DNA of 64,000 nt from Psychrobacter sp. ANT_WB68 (GCF_008369115.1 NZ_VOAZ01000006.1:1-64000); one strand, 5' to 3'; positions 7,946 to 17,343 are shown, numbered from the stretch's first letter. Notes: generated by a model from the sequence alone, not told the origin. Made by a program: numbers and translations.

Positions 7946-9790
7946 TTACATGTTTGGATAGTTAGGACCGCCGCCGCCTTCTGGCGTGACCCACGTGATA
8001 TTCTGCGACGGATCTTTAATGTCACAGGTTTTACAATGCACACAGTTTTGCGCATTGATAACAAACTTAGCGCCTTCGGCATCTTTAACCACTTCATAAA
8101 CACCAGCTGGACAATATAGACGCGCAGGCTCAGCATATAGTGGTAAGTTGATAGAAACAGGAACCGTGGGATCGGTCAGTTTCAGATGCGTTGGCTGATC
8201 TTCAGCATGGTTAGTATTAGAGATGAATACTGATGATAGCTTATCAAATACCAGTTTACCGTCAGGCTTAGGATAAGTTGGCTGATAAGCATGAGCGGCA
8301 CGCTCTAGCTGATCATAATCTCTCTTATTATCATGGATAGTCAGTGGCATCTTACCTTTTAGTAGATTTTGCTCTAAAAAGGTAAAAGCACCGCCCATCC
8401 ATTGACCCATACGGTGCATTGCAGGAGCAAAGTTACGCGCTTCATAGTTATCTTGATATAACCACGATTCTTTATACATAGTGCTATAAGCGACCACGTC
8501 ATCATGCTCACGACCGGCTTGTAGCGCCTCAAAAATCGCTTCAGCAGCTAACATACCTGATTTCATTGAGGTATGCGTACCTTTGATTTTGGCAGGGTTT
8601 AAGAAGCCTGCATCATCACCGACCAAGACGCCACCTGGGAAAGTGAATTTTGGTAATGAGTTTAAGCCGCCTTTGGTCAAAGCACGAGCGCCATAAGAGA
8701 GGCGTTTGCCACCTTCTAAGACGTTGCGAATGAGTGGATGCAGTTTTAGGCGCTGCATTTCATCAAATGGCGACATATAAGGGTTTGAGTAAGACAAATC
8801 AATGACCATACCAAAGCTGACTTGGTTGTTTTCATCGAAATATAACCACCAACCACCAGAAGAGCCTGTATCAGTCAATGGCCAGCCCGAACCGTGCATG
8901 ACCACACCTTGCTCGTGTTTCTCTGGGGTTACTTCCCATAGCTCTTTTAGGCCGATACCATAATGCTGAGGATCTGAGTCTTTATCAAGATCAAAACGAC
9001 TGATAAGGCGCTTGCCCAAATGACCGCGGCAACCTTCGGCAAAGATGGTATATTTACCAAGTAGCTCATAACCTGGCTCAAAACTAGGTTTGGCTTCGCC
9101 ATTGGCTGCCACGCCCATATCGCCGGTTAATACGCCTCTTACCGAACCGTCATCGTTATATAATATTTCATCAGCAGGGAAGCCTGGGAACATCATGACT
9201 TCTAGTTCTTCTGCTTGCTCAGCCAACCAACGAACGACGTTGCCTAATGAGACGATATAGTTGCCTTCATTATGCATGCTGGCAGGTACGATAGCATCAG
9301 GAAGTTTGGTTGCTTTGGTGGCAGAACCGAGCATATAAACGCGGTCTTCAATGGCAGGCACGTTTAAAGGCGCGCCTTTTTCTTTCCAATCTGGTATCAG
9401 CTCATCTAAAGCACGCGGCTCGATAACAGCGCCAGATAAAGTGTGCGCACCAAACTCTGAGCCTTTTTCGACCACACAGACCATAAATTCATCGTTACCC
9501 GCTGCAATAGCAAGCTGACGCAAACGAATAGCCGCGGACAGACCAGCAGGTCCACCACCAACGATGATGACGTCAAACTCCATTGACTCACGCTCGATTT
9601 CAGGCTCTGCAGCGACAGGTTCTACGACTGGCTCAGGGGTCTTATCTACCATAGGAGCGTCTAGCACAGCAGCTTCTGCGTTTGCCGTTTCTGCTATTGG
9701 TGTATCAGTATTCACGGTGTTGCTATTCACAACATTGCTCTTCACGATGTCACTATCAACGACTGGCGTTTGATTGTCTTGCTCTTGCAT
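7946..9790 (-). CDS. Electron transfer flavoprotein-ubiquinone oxidoreductase
   Basis: 614 aa. Passes electrons from reduced ETF (fed by acyl-CoA and other dehydrogenases) to ubiquinone at the inner membrane. It works downstream of beta-oxidation such as the fadBA operon at 37.8-41.2 kb. The FAD-binding GGGPAG is at 78-83. The C terminus carries the ferredoxin-like [4Fe-4S] site, CVHCKTC plus an upstream CPAGVYE cysteine, and ends in the typical GGGGPNYPNM. The first ~67 residues are a low-complexity Asn/Val/Glu/Pro-rich extension absent from typical family members (about 550 aa). Met70 would be an alternative start, but AGGAG sits 5 nt before the ATG at 9790, supporting the long form. ETF subunit genes are not in the window. 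Confidence 0.93.
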   Translation of the reverse strand: MQEQDNQTPVVDSDIVKSNVVNSNTVNTDTPIAETANAEAAVLDAPMVDKTPEPVVEPVAAEPEIERESMEFDVIIVGGGPAGLSAAIRLRQLAIAAGNDEFMVCVVEKGSEFGAHTLSGAVIEPRALDELIPDWKEKGAPLNVPAIEDRVYMLGSATKATKLPDAIVPASMHNEGNYIVSLGNVVRWLAEQAEELEVMMFPGFPADEILYNDDGSVRGVLTGDMGVAANGEAKPSFEPGYELLGKYTIFAEGCRGHLGKRLISRFDLDKDSDPQHYGIGLKELWEVTPEKHEQGVVMHGSGWPLTDTGSSGGWWLYFDENNQVSFGMVIDLSYSNPYMSPFDEMQRLKLHPLIRNVLEGGKRLSYGARALTKGGLNSLPKFTFPGGVLVGDDAGFLNPAKIKGTHTSMKSGMLAAEAIFEALQAGREHDDVVAYSTMYKESWLYQDNYEARNFAPAMHRMGQWMGGAFTFLEQNLLKGKMPLTIHDNKRDYDQLERAAHAYQPTYPKPDGKLVFDKLSSVFISNTNHAEDQPTHLKLTDPTVPVSINLPLYAEPARLYCPAGVYEVVKDAEGAKFVINAQNCVHCKTCDIKDPSQNITWVTPEGGGGPNYPNM

Positions 9791-10195
9791 ACCTACTCCT
9801 AAACTTTTAGTGGCTTATCTCAGGGCATCATTAGCTTAACAATTGAATAATAAGGCTTGCGGCGCTAACGTTACTCAGACATATGGCTGCCCGATAAAAC
9901 TGTCTTTGCGGCATCAATTGACGACGTTAAGATTAAAAATATCTGATATAAAAAATATCAACCTACAACGTAAAATGTGTCATTAATACAACACCCACTG
10001 AATCATTTTAAATAAAAAATCGTTACTCATTATAAAAGAAAAGTCCTACAAACACGATACGCATTTCTAGATATCAATGTTAAGGTAAGATTGAATAAGT
10101 AGGGGGACAATGACGAGAGGCTTTCATCATACCCGAAACTAAAATTTATAGTAATAACAGATTTGCCAAACTTTGATTACTAAATAAAGGATTGT
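9791..10195. other. Intergenic, divergent promoter region (ETF-QO / DUF1285)
   Basis: 405 bp, AT-rich, between divergent genes. It must contain both promoters. No clear sigma70 pair, terminator or repeat was found. A 10-codon ATG reading frame with a GGGGG Shine-Dalgarno (10110-10142) is present but has no attenuator structure after it. Confidence 0.5.
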
Positions 10196-10936
10196 ATGAT
10201 GAATGATAATAATAAAAGTGTGGACACCCTTAATAAAAATACCCTGCAAGCCCCAAATGACATAGGTTCCGAGTTAAATAGTATGGATGCACTTAATCAG
10301 TATTTTAAGTCCGCTGCCAGCATACGTGAAGGGCGCGCCATCCCTCCATTGGAGAAATGGCATCCTGAGCAAGTCGACGATATGGATTTGACTATTAAAG
10401 CCAATGGTGAGTGGTGGCACGAAGGTGTGCATATGACCCGGCAGTCATTAGTCAGTTTATTTGCGACCATTTTATGGAAAGAGGAAAATGAAGGCATGGT
10501 GGAGTACTTTCTAAAGACCCCTGTGCAAAAGCTGCGTATTCAAGTAGAAGATGCGCCGTTATTGATTAATGATGTCGGTATCGTTAATGAAGATAATAAG
10601 CGCTGGCTAGAATTTACCACCACCACTGGTGATGTGGTGCGTTTAGATGATGAGCATCCTATTAGTTTGCATGCTTATATGCCTGAAGACAGTGCCGACA
10701 ATATTGATAACAATCGCATAAACCACATGAGTAAAAGCGAAGAAACAAAACGCTCAGCAAGCGATATGCAAATCCGCCCTTATATGTTAGTGCGAAATGG
10801 CTTGAGCGCGCTTATTGGACGTAATGCCTTTTATCACTTAACGGAAATTGGGGAATTGACAGAGCGTGATGGTGAGACGATACTAACGCTGCAAAGCGGC
10901 GGTCAATCTTATGCATTATCGATGCCATCCAATTAA
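10196..10936 (+). CDS. DUF1285 domain-containing protein
   Basis: 246 aa cytoplasmic protein of unknown function. The core matches DUF1285 as I recall it: PPLEKWHPE (about 50-58), then MDLTIKANGEWWHEG, TRQSLVSLFATILW, and VQKLRIQVEDAPLLI. A first ~45 residues and a stretch around 162-190 (ADNIDNNRINHMSKSEE...) are Asn/Ser/Glu-rich and look like insertions relative to a compact family core of about 180 aa. Start is one of two consecutive ATG codons preceded by AAAGGATTGT. It stands alone between ETF-QO (divergent) and murI. Function is not inferred. Confidence 0.8.
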   Translation: MMNDNNKSVDTLNKNTLQAPNDIGSELNSMDALNQYFKSAASIREGRAIPPLEKWHPEQVDDMDLTIKANGEWWHEGVHMTRQSLVSLFATILWKEENEGMVEYFLKTPVQKLRIQVEDAPLLINDVGIVNEDNKRWLEFTTTTGDVVRLDDEHPISLHAYMPEDSADNIDNNRINHMSKSEETKRSASDMQIRPYMLVRNGLSALIGRNAFYHLTEIGELTERDGETILTLQSGGQSYALSMPSN

Positions 10937-11093
10937 GAGTAATCATTAATCAATCATGGCAGAAGTTGTTCGTCATCGTAAGCCACTAATGGCTTATCGA
11001 TATCAATGCTATCTATTAACGACCCTAGCTGTGCCCGAATGAATATGATAAATCGTATTCGCATGACAATATATCTATGAAAACGGCGGTAAG

Positions 11094-12128
11094 ATGAAAA
11101 TGAACATTGCCGTAAATGCAGATCCTAGCATTACCATCAGTAATAGTGCTAGTGCCTCCAATCAGGCTGAGACACGTTCAGAGACATTGAGTAATGATAA
11201 CTTAGAAGAAATTAAGATAAAAGAAGTTAAGTTAAATAATGATGTGATGAATAAGGTCGCTAATAAAGATCGCAGTGCTCCAATAGGCTTGTTTGATTCC
11301 GGCGTTGGAGGGCTATCAGTTTATCTACATTTGGCTCAACAATTACCGCATGAGCGTTATGTTTATTATGCTGATACCTTACATGTGCCATATGGCAATC
11401 GTAGTAGTGAAGATATTAAAAACTTGACGCTGACAGCGGTAGAGTGGCTGTACCAACAAGGCTGCAAGCTTATCGTTATCGCCTGTAATAGCGCCTCGGC
11501 TCATGCGTTAGAGACGGCAAGACGCTATTATCCGCATTTGCCTATTGTCGGTTTGGTACCTGCTGTAAAACCTGCGGTCTTCGCCAGTAAAACGGGTCAT
11601 GTCGCGGTATTGGCAACGAAGGCGACCTTAAATGGCGCCTTACTGAATGATGTTATCACTAGTATCGCTCGCCCCAATGCCACAAAAGTAACCAAGTATT
11701 TTGACCCAAAATTGGTCCCTTGGGTCGAATCGGGTATGCCAGAAGACAGCAAAACCGCTCAGGATTTGCGCCAGCAGTTACATTTATTTGACCAAGATGG
11801 CATCGACCAGTTGGTATTGGGCTGCACCCATTATCCATTTTTTAAAGCTTTTCTACGCCAAGAGATTGCAGCGCAGCAATTAGCGATAGAAATTGTCGAC
11901 TCGGGGCAAGCAATCGCTGAGCGCGTCAAGCAACTGTTGCTAGCGAACCAGTTGTTAGCATTGCCAGCCGAGGTTTCAGTTAATGAGGCTTTAAACGATA
12001 CAGGAACAAGTGTCGCTATATCGCCGCCATTGATTTTTTATGCGACCAAATATGATGAGAAACTGGGTATCGTGATACAGCATTTGCTGGGTAAGCAGAC
12101 TCGTATACAATATTACCTTTCGCCTTAA
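11094..12128 (+). CDS. murI: Glutamate racemase with N-terminal extension
   Basis: 344 aa. Interconverts L- and D-glutamate for peptidoglycan synthesis in the cytoplasm. The two catalytic cysteines are Cys131 (IACNSASA) and Cys244 (LGCTHYPF). The substrate loop GLFDSGVGG is at 65-73 and YADTLHVPYGNRS at 92-104. Known enzymes are about 260-290 aa; here the first ~61 residues are a Ser/Asn/Glu/Lys-rich extension with no recognisable domain. The annotated ATG has only a weak GGCGGTAAG upstream; a downstream start such as Met52 is possible and would give a standard-length enzyme. In E. coli murI has an N-terminal extension involved in UDP-MurNAc-Ala activation, but I do not see homology here. Confidence 0.93.
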   Translation: MKMNIAVNADPSITISNSASASNQAETRSETLSNDNLEEIKIKEVKLNNDVMNKVANKDRSAPIGLFDSGVGGLSVYLHLAQQLPHERYVYYADTLHVPYGNRSSEDIKNLTLTAVEWLYQQGCKLIVIACNSASAHALETARRYYPHLPIVGLVPAVKPAVFASKTGHVAVLATKATLNGALLNDVITSIARPNATKVTKYFDPKLVPWVESGMPEDSKTAQDLRQQLHLFDQDGIDQLVLGCTHYPFFKAFLRQEIAAQQLAIEIVDSGQAIAERVKQLLLANQLLALPAEVSVNEALNDTGTSVAISPPLIFYATKYDEKLGIVIQHLLGKQTRIQYYLSP

Positions 12129-12181
12129 GCTTCTTTGTTTTATTCTAATATGAGTTTTTAAATGCTCAATAGTGATGTAGC

Positions 12182-12190
12182 TGTTATAAT
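12182..12190 (+). promoter_or_regulatory. Extended -10 promoter element (TGTTATAAT)
   Basis: A perfect TGnTATAAT extended -10 motif in the spacer after murI, about 158 nt upstream of the DUF4062 gene. No good -35 is visible, which extended -10 promoters can tolerate. Inferred from motif only. Confidence 0.45.
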
Positions 12191-12347
12191 CCCGCAATAT
12201 ATTAGTGGAATTAGCAATAAATTGAACGTATTCCAGTAATATTGTGCTAGGCTAGTATTTGCCAAACAGAATATTTAACTTGATTCTAATTCCATTAGCA
12301 ACTTATCTGACTATCCCTTATATCACTACCTAAGTTTAGAGGTGATT

Positions 12348-13379
12348 GTGCCAAACCGTCGCTATCATATTCACGTCATATGTGCTGACAACGACCAGCT
12401 GTTGGTTTTAGACAGTGTGGCGATGTTTTTTCAAGCACGCGCCTTTTTAACCTATGACGTTTCTAGCAAATTACCGAAAGCGTCGCTATATGGTCGCCAG
12501 TGTATTGATGCCTGTGATTATGCGCTGATGATTATCGGTGACAGCTATGGTACGGCGCAAAATACTGGCGTTAGTCAAATGCATTTAAGCTATCTCAATG
12601 CCAAAGCCAAGCTCAAACCTTTATTGATATTAGTGAAAAACCACCATAACGAAGTCAATATCAGTCGGCAGCTGCAAGAATTCACCAATATGGTGACCAA
12701 GAAAGCCGATAAGATTTATTATTATGATACGGAAAATGATATTGAGCAGCTGCTCATTCAAGCCTATTATAAAATGGTTGCCAATCATAAGGTAGGGGAT
12801 GGCTGGATAAGAGTCAGCGACGAGCTCATAAAAGCTAACAAATCTGTAGTTACCGAAGAAACGGTTGCGACCTTTTCGACCAATAGAGTGCTTAAGCAAG
12901 CACAAGAACACCCTGCTATTCTCAATCATCTTGCCGTTGATAGTGTCAGTAAACCCATCATACTGACAGATACTTTTGAGATTCAATATAAAGCGCAAGC
13001 CTATGAAGGGGGTAATTTAAGCGATGTGACCCGACCTATGATATTGTCGTGGCAAGAGGTATTAGTTAGCTTGATGAAAATTCCCGCTACCTTTTCGAGC
13101 TATGGTCTACAGAGCGCCATCAATCGCTTAATCGCCACTAGAGCTGAGCCGGATATCAAAAAAGACATGCCAAATGTTCATGCTGTGGCACGCTGTCAGA
13201 TTTCTCAAGATGATTTAAATCAATTGCAGCGTCAATTGGTAGCGGCTAATTGGATACAATTAACCACCTATGGTACGCGAGTCACCCAAGAGCTCTGGAA
13301 GCTTACCTTTTATGCAAAAAGCTTATTGGCGGATAAAAAGCCGCAAATAGACAGGCAGCCGTCTTTGCCCCTGAGTTAG
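12348..13379 (+). CDS. DUF4062-like protein with unassigned C-terminal region
   Basis: 343 aa. The N-terminal ~105 residues resemble DUF4062 (YHIHVICADND, DSVAMFFQARAF, AKLKPLLILVK): a Rossmann-like fold with an ACDYALMIIGDSYGT motif, related to TIR/SIR-type nucleotide-binding modules, often at the N terminus of signalling proteins. The remaining ~230 residues are not recognised; the end (about 220-330) contains IQYKAQAYEGGNL and a helical region ending TYGTRVTQELWKLTFYAK. I choose the GTG at 12348, which has GAGGTGA just upstream; another GTG lies 6 nt earlier. G+C is like the neighbours. It is a single gene without a visible partner, so a defence or signalling role is only a possibility. 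Confidence 0.7.
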   Translation: MPNRRYHIHVICADNDQLLVLDSVAMFFQARAFLTYDVSSKLPKASLYGRQCIDACDYALMIIGDSYGTAQNTGVSQMHLSYLNAKAKLKPLLILVKNHHNEVNISRQLQEFTNMVTKKADKIYYYDTENDIEQLLIQAYYKMVANHKVGDGWIRVSDELIKANKSVVTEETVATFSTNRVLKQAQEHPAILNHLAVDSVSKPIILTDTFEIQYKAQAYEGGNLSDVTRPMILSWQEVLVSLMKIPATFSSYGLQSAINRLIATRAEPDIKKDMPNVHAVARCQISQDDLNQLQRQLVAANWIQLTTYGTRVTQELWKLTFYAKSLLADKKPQIDRQPSLPLS

Positions 13380-13639
13380 TGAGCTCAAACTGTCCATCTT
13401 ATTATTGATAAATAGCTTATCCAATTTATAACCATTCGGGTTAACCTCCAAAAGCCATTAGTAATGGCTACCTCTTACGTTTTAAATATTGTATTGAGCT
13501 TTTTAGATAGTGCTCGCTTCACTCATGGCTACGTTTTGTAATACAAAGCATACGTCCCAACGGTTGTGAAGCTATTAAATACCCGTGATAATGAAGATGA
13601 TAAGCACATAACAACATTGAACAACTAGGGAGAATAGAA

Positions 13640-13939
13640 ATGAGCAATTCTAAAAACGATGCACTAAAAACAGAACTAACGAGTTTGGAAGAAACCATGC
13701 ACGAAGCCAATCAGTTTCATACCTTAGAAGAGCAAGTAGCCGATATGAAGCGTCGCGGCATCGATCCTACTCAAGCTTATAAAGATTTGGATAGAAAAGA
13801 AGAAGATGCAGACTGGGGCGATGCCACATGGAAAGAGAATGGTAAATGGAAGCCAAAAACTCCTGATGATCTAGACGATAAAGCGCGTGAGAACTGGGAC
13901 GGCGACAATGGTAAACCAAACCCGCCACCGATTGTTTAA
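13640..13939 (+). CDS. Small acidic hypothetical protein
   Basis: 99 aa, hydrophilic, no membrane segment or signal peptide, not recognised. The N-terminal half looks like an alpha-helical, possibly coiled-coil stretch (TELTSLEETMHEANQFHTLE, about 11-30). The C-terminal half is Asp/Lys/Trp/Pro-rich (ADWGDATWKENGKWKPKTPD, then NWDGDNGKPNPPPIV), likely extended or disordered. A good Shine-Dalgarno AGGGAGAATAGAA precedes the ATG, and a terminator follows at 13996-14023, so it is very probably expressed. It is monocistronic, with no functional hint from neighbours. Confidence 0.75.
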   Translation: MSNSKNDALKTELTSLEETMHEANQFHTLEEQVADMKRRGIDPTQAYKDLDRKEEDADWGDATWKENGKWKPKTPDDLDDKARENWDGDNGKPNPPPIV

Positions 13940-13995
13940 GAGGGATGGTTTAATAATGACTGTCTACTGCTAAAGGATTAAATTGATTTGATAAA

Positions 13996-14023
13996 AAAGC
14001 CACGCTAATTTGCGTGGCTTTCT
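13996..14023 (+). terminator. Terminator after the 99-aa gene
   Basis: AAAGCCACGC / GCGTGGCTTT stem with a short TAATTT loop, A-rich on the left and T-rich on the right. It lies between two convergent genes and may serve both. Confidence 0.75.
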
Positions 14024-14057
14024 CGTTCAATGATCAATCGTTTGGATGAATACCCAA

Positions 14058-15542
14058 TTACGAACCTTCATCCACACGCACGAGTTTCACCGTGCCATCA
14101 GGATTGGTCACACGGCGATAGCGCGTATTGCTAGATGACGATGTTGATGGTATAGCGGTTGGTTGGGCAGATGGTTGTACTGAGTAAGCATTAGAAGTAG
14201 GGTTGCTGGTTTGTTGTTGAATCAATTGTCCCATACGGTCTGCAGGGGCAGGATTTAAAGGACGACTATTTGCTGGTTGCCCATATTGATTGCCAGTAGC
14301 AGCTGTATTGCCAACGATTGCGCGGTAAAACTTCTGTCCTGCGCGTCCATCTGCTGGTAGGATACCGCGGCTAGATTGATACTGTTGAATAGCGATACGA
14401 GTGTTATCACCGATGATGCCGTCTACTTCTCCAATATCATAGCCTGCGTTCAATAATGCTTGCTGAATCTCTTTTGATTGTTGGCGGCTGATACCAGGAT
14501 CATCTGTCGGCCACGCTGTGACGAAGTCGGTTTTGTTACTATCCTCGCGCGTGATTAAGTCTGATAAATGCGCAATCGCTAAGGCGTAATTTTCTGACGC
14601 ATTATATGAGTAAAAAGTATCGAAGTTTTTACCAACTAAAAATGCTGGACCGTCAGGACCTGCGGGCAACAATAGACCCGCACTATCTAAAGCAGAAGGC
14701 AGAGGGCTGCCGTTCGCCAATGTCAGCCCTTGATTGCGCCAATGACTGATAGATTTTTTGTCTTTACGGTTCGATGCACCCCAAAATCCATTAGGGAGTT
14801 TGACTTCATAACCCCATGGCTCGCCAGAACGGTAGCCACGTTTGTCTAAAAAGTTGGCAGTAGAGGCGAGCGCATCAGGAACACTGTTGACCAGATCACG
14901 ACGACCATCACCATCAAAATCAACGGCCAATTCTAAAAAGGTGCTTGGCATAAATTGCGTTTGCCCAAACGCACCTGCCCATGAACCCGTCATATCACTA
15001 GGTGCGATATCACCATTTTGCACGATTTTTAGCGCATTGGCGTATTCGCCTTGGAAGTAGCTTTGACGACGATCAAAACAAGACAGCGTTGCTAAAGATT
15101 CAAACAAAGGCTTTTTCCCCAATGTTTGCCCAAAGTTAGATTCTACACCCCAAACCCCTAATACGTGCTCAGCTTTGACGCCATAACGCGATTCAATTTT
15201 ACGCAAAGTATCTGCCCATTGGCGTTTAGCACGGATGCCATCTTCGACACGTTCCTTATCGACCAGTGACGACAGATAATCCCAGACGTCTTTTTGGAAT
15301 TCTGGCTGATAGTTTAGTGACTGAATAACGCTTGGGTCAGGCTGGCTAGGACGATAGTTATTAAAAGTATAGCTATCGACACCGCGAAATTTGCTAGAGT
15401 TCTTTAGACCATCTAAGCATTGTTGAAACTGGCTATTGGATAAGTCTGGCGCTGGCGGTTTTGCGGCTTGGGCAGTACTGGCAAGGCTGAGACCAACAGC
15501 GATGCTAAGTAGCGATAAAGTGGAGAGTGAAGGCAAACGCAT
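14058..15542 (-). CDS. Lytic murein transglycosylase (MltB family) with peptidoglycan-binding domain
   Basis: 494 aa. Cleaves the glycan strand of peptidoglycan, forming 1,6-anhydroMurNAc ends, in the periplasm. Signal peptide residues 1-26 (cleavage after AQA); no lipobox is apparent, so it may be soluble. The transglycosylase domain covers about 30-325. The catalytic Glu134 lies in GVWGVESNFG, followed by WAGAFGQTQFMPSTF and DFDGDGRRDL. A PG_binding_1 domain follows at about 345-410 (QQALLNAGYDIGEVDG...TRIAIQQYQ). The last ~80 residues are Ser/Thr/Pro/Gln-rich and end TRYRRVTNPDGTVKLVRVDE. The family gene could be mltB or a paralogue; no symbol is given. Confidence 0.9.
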   Translation of the reverse strand: MRLPSLSTLSLLSIAVGLSLASTAQAAKPPAPDLSNSQFQQCLDGLKNSSKFRGVDSYTFNNYRPSQPDPSVIQSLNYQPEFQKDVWDYLSSLVDKERVEDGIRAKRQWADTLRKIESRYGVKAEHVLGVWGVESNFGQTLGKKPLFESLATLSCFDRRQSYFQGEYANALKIVQNGDIAPSDMTGSWAGAFGQTQFMPSTFLELAVDFDGDGRRDLVNSVPDALASTANFLDKRGYRSGEPWGYEVKLPNGFWGASNRKDKKSISHWRNQGLTLANGSPLPSALDSAGLLLPAGPDGPAFLVGKNFDTFYSYNASENYALAIAHLSDLITREDSNKTDFVTAWPTDDPGISRQQSKEIQQALLNAGYDIGEVDGIIGDNTRIAIQQYQSSRGILPADGRAGQKFYRAIVGNTAATGNQYGQPANSRPLNPAPADRMGQLIQQQTSNPTSNAYSVQPSAQPTAIPSTSSSSNTRYRRVTNPDGTVKLVRVDEGS

Positions 15543-15752
15543 GAGAATATCCTATAAACGTCAAAATTGTCATTTAGAATTGAAACAAGTAAAGTAAAGC
15601 TAGTATGACTTAGAGTAACCAATCTCAATAGTAAAGAAAAGGTATCGAAGCACTCAGTTACTATAAATTGACGTGAGCGTGAGGTTCGGAGAGGGTTTGG
15701 CTAGAATGCTAAGGATAGCCTCATAAAAATTTCTCATTCTTTATATAAATTA

Positions 15753-16430
15753 TTAATGAATCGATGAATGCCTGAGTAACCAAGTATGCTCAATTACCGC
15801 TAACTCAGATGCAGCATTAAGGGTTGATGACTGGCTTGCAAGCTCAACGATTTCATACTCAGTATTATAATATTGCTTCAATTGTTCCTGACTAATCGAA
15901 AAAGGCGGGCCGTCTTTTTTAATTTGATCGTAGTTAAGGGTGATTAATAGTTGTGGCGCGTTATTGCTAAGTTTACCTATTTGCGCGCTATAGCTAGGGC
16001 GCATGTCTGCTGGCAAGGCTATCAATGCGGCCCTATCATAAACGGCATCGATATCGACAATATCTGTCGTGCTCAGTGCAAAAATATCCGCCGCCCATAA
16101 GGTAATGGTTTGACCAGCAAGCTGACCTTGATAGCGTTTTATCGTTGAGTCATTCGTAGTACTAGTAAATTCAGCAATCGTAGGGGTAATATTTTGCTCT
16201 GTAAAAAATGCTTGTACGGCTGAATCAACCAGTTCAATACCGATGACATCATAGCCTGCGCGAGCCAGCCACAGCATATCAACCGATTTACCGCATAAAT
16301 GCACCAATACTCGGCTGCCAATGGGTAGCGATAAAGCAAAAAAGTATTTGATGAGCTGAGGATTGACCTCAGATTGATGAAAGCCAATACGTCCTTCTTG
16401 CCAACGCTGTTGCCAAAATTCAGAATCCAT
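15753..16430 (-). CDS. tpm: Thiopurine S-methyltransferase
   Basis: 225 aa, SAM-dependent methyltransferase. In bacteria this family is linked to methylation of thiol and selenium/tellurium compounds. It opens with the family signature FWQQRWQEGRIGFHQSEVNP (5-24). The SAM-binding region follows (RVLVHLCGKSVDMLWLA, 40-56, then VIGIELVDSAVQAFF) and then the DAVYDRAALIALP motif. Length fits the 218-aa bacterial family. The start ATG has AGGAATGATGAT upstream. It lies next to msrA but the two are separated by the msrA terminator, so tpm has its own promoter. Confidence 0.92.
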   Translation of the reverse strand: MDSEFWQQRWQEGRIGFHQSEVNPQLIKYFFALSLPIGSRVLVHLCGKSVDMLWLARAGYDVIGIELVDSAVQAFFTEQNITPTIAEFTSTTNDSTIKRYQGQLAGQTITLWAADIFALSTTDIVDIDAVYDRAALIALPADMRPSYSAQIGKLSNNAPQLLITLNYDQIKKDGPPFSISQEQLKQYYNTEYEIVELASQSSTLNAASELAVIEHTWLLRHSSIH

Positions 16431-16491
16431 ATCATCATTCCTAGAATGTTAATGCCTTAAATGTCAATTAGTATCATAGCGCTAAACACAA

Positions 16492-16524
16492 TAAAAAAGC
16501 CAAGCGTCTCAACCCTTGGCTTTT
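16492..16524 (-). terminator. Terminator after msrA
   Basis: AAAAGCCAAG / CTTGGCTTTT stem with a 10-nt loop, followed on the minus strand by a T tract, 28 nt beyond the msrA stop codon. Confidence 0.8.
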
Positions 16525-16551
16525 ATAGCGTATAAGGATAATGGTAATCGT

Positions 16552-17073
16552 TTAGTTCACCATATACTCACTAAATTCTTTGCGCAGTTTGGCAAGTTTT
16601 GGCGGTATCGCAAAGTTGCAATAAGCTTGACCAGGATTGCGGTTAAAAAAGTCTTGATGGGTTTCTTCGGCTTGATAAAACTCAACGGCAGGATGAACCT
16701 CTGTGACTACATTGAGCCCCATATCGCGCAGTTTATTAATCGTACGGTCGACGGTTGGTTTTTGCGCTTCATCGGTATAAAAAACCACGCTACGATATTG
16801 GCTACCAACATCATTACCTTGGCGGTCCATTGTGGTGGGATCGTGCGTCGCAAAAAAGACATCTAAAATGACTTCTAATGGCACAACAGACTCATCAAAC
16901 TCGACTTTAATGACTTCGACGTGCCCTGTATCACCGCCGCAGACGGCTTCGTAATTGGCAGAGACAGCATCGCCGCCCATATAGCCTGATACCACAGACT
17001 GTACACCTTTTACGGATAGAAAGACCGATTCGGTGCACCAAAAACAGCCACCGCCTAATATAATGGTTTGCAT
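16552..17073 (-). CDS. msrA: Peptide-methionine (S)-S-oxide reductase
   Basis: 173 aa. Reduces methionine-S-sulfoxide in proteins in the cytoplasm. The catalytic Cys10 is in the signature GGCFWCTE (8-15), with the conserved GYMGG, CGGDTGHVEVIKVEFD and FFATHDPTTMDRQGNDVGSQ motifs in order. Compact single-domain form of usual length; no MsrB fusion and no msrB gene adjacent. ATG preceded by AGGAACAATT. Monocistronic, with its own terminator. Confidence 0.97.
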   Translation of the reverse strand: MQTIILGGGCFWCTESVFLSVKGVQSVVSGYMGGDAVSANYEAVCGGDTGHVEVIKVEFDESVVPLEVILDVFFATHDPTTMDRQGNDVGSQYRSVVFYTDEAQKPTVDRTINKLRDMGLNVVTEVHPAVEFYQAEETHQDFFNRNPGQAYCNFAIPPKLAKLRKEFSEYMVN

Positions 17074-17260
17074 AATTGTTCCTATTATTTTAACTATAAG
17101 ATATGAGCTTAATAGGGGTATTATTAGATAGCCTTTAGTATAAAGGCGTCCAATATAAAATAAATTTGGTCTAAAAAAACCATTTATTTAAAAACTCCCT
17201 ATCTAGCAATACACATTTAGCTTAGCAGGGCAGTTGCCTGCAATAAGTAACAAACAGTAA

Positions 17261-17269
17261 TGTTATAAT
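17261..17269 (+). promoter_or_regulatory. Extended -10 promoter upstream of cmoA
   Basis: TGTTATAAT, a perfect TGnTATAAT element, 75 nt before the cmoA start. A short GCAGG...CCTGC inverted repeat (17226-17241) lies just upstream. No strong -35 is present. Confidence 0.5.
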
Positions 17270-17343
17270 GAGCTTTTGCTATCTTCAGTTGTTTCAAAAA
17301 CCGTTAACGACATATTCTTTAATCTAAGTTCTACTATCAAGAA

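Noticed and set aside
10110..10142. Ten-codon leader-peptide-like frame with GGGGG Shine-Dalgarno upstream of DUF1285
   Set aside because: Codons are not enriched for one amino acid in an attenuator manner (two His only), and no terminator/antiterminator pair follows.
13451..13468. AGCCATT/AATGGCT inverted repeat after the DUF4062 gene
   Set aside because: Short stem without T tract; too weak to call a terminator, though it may contribute to 3' end formation.
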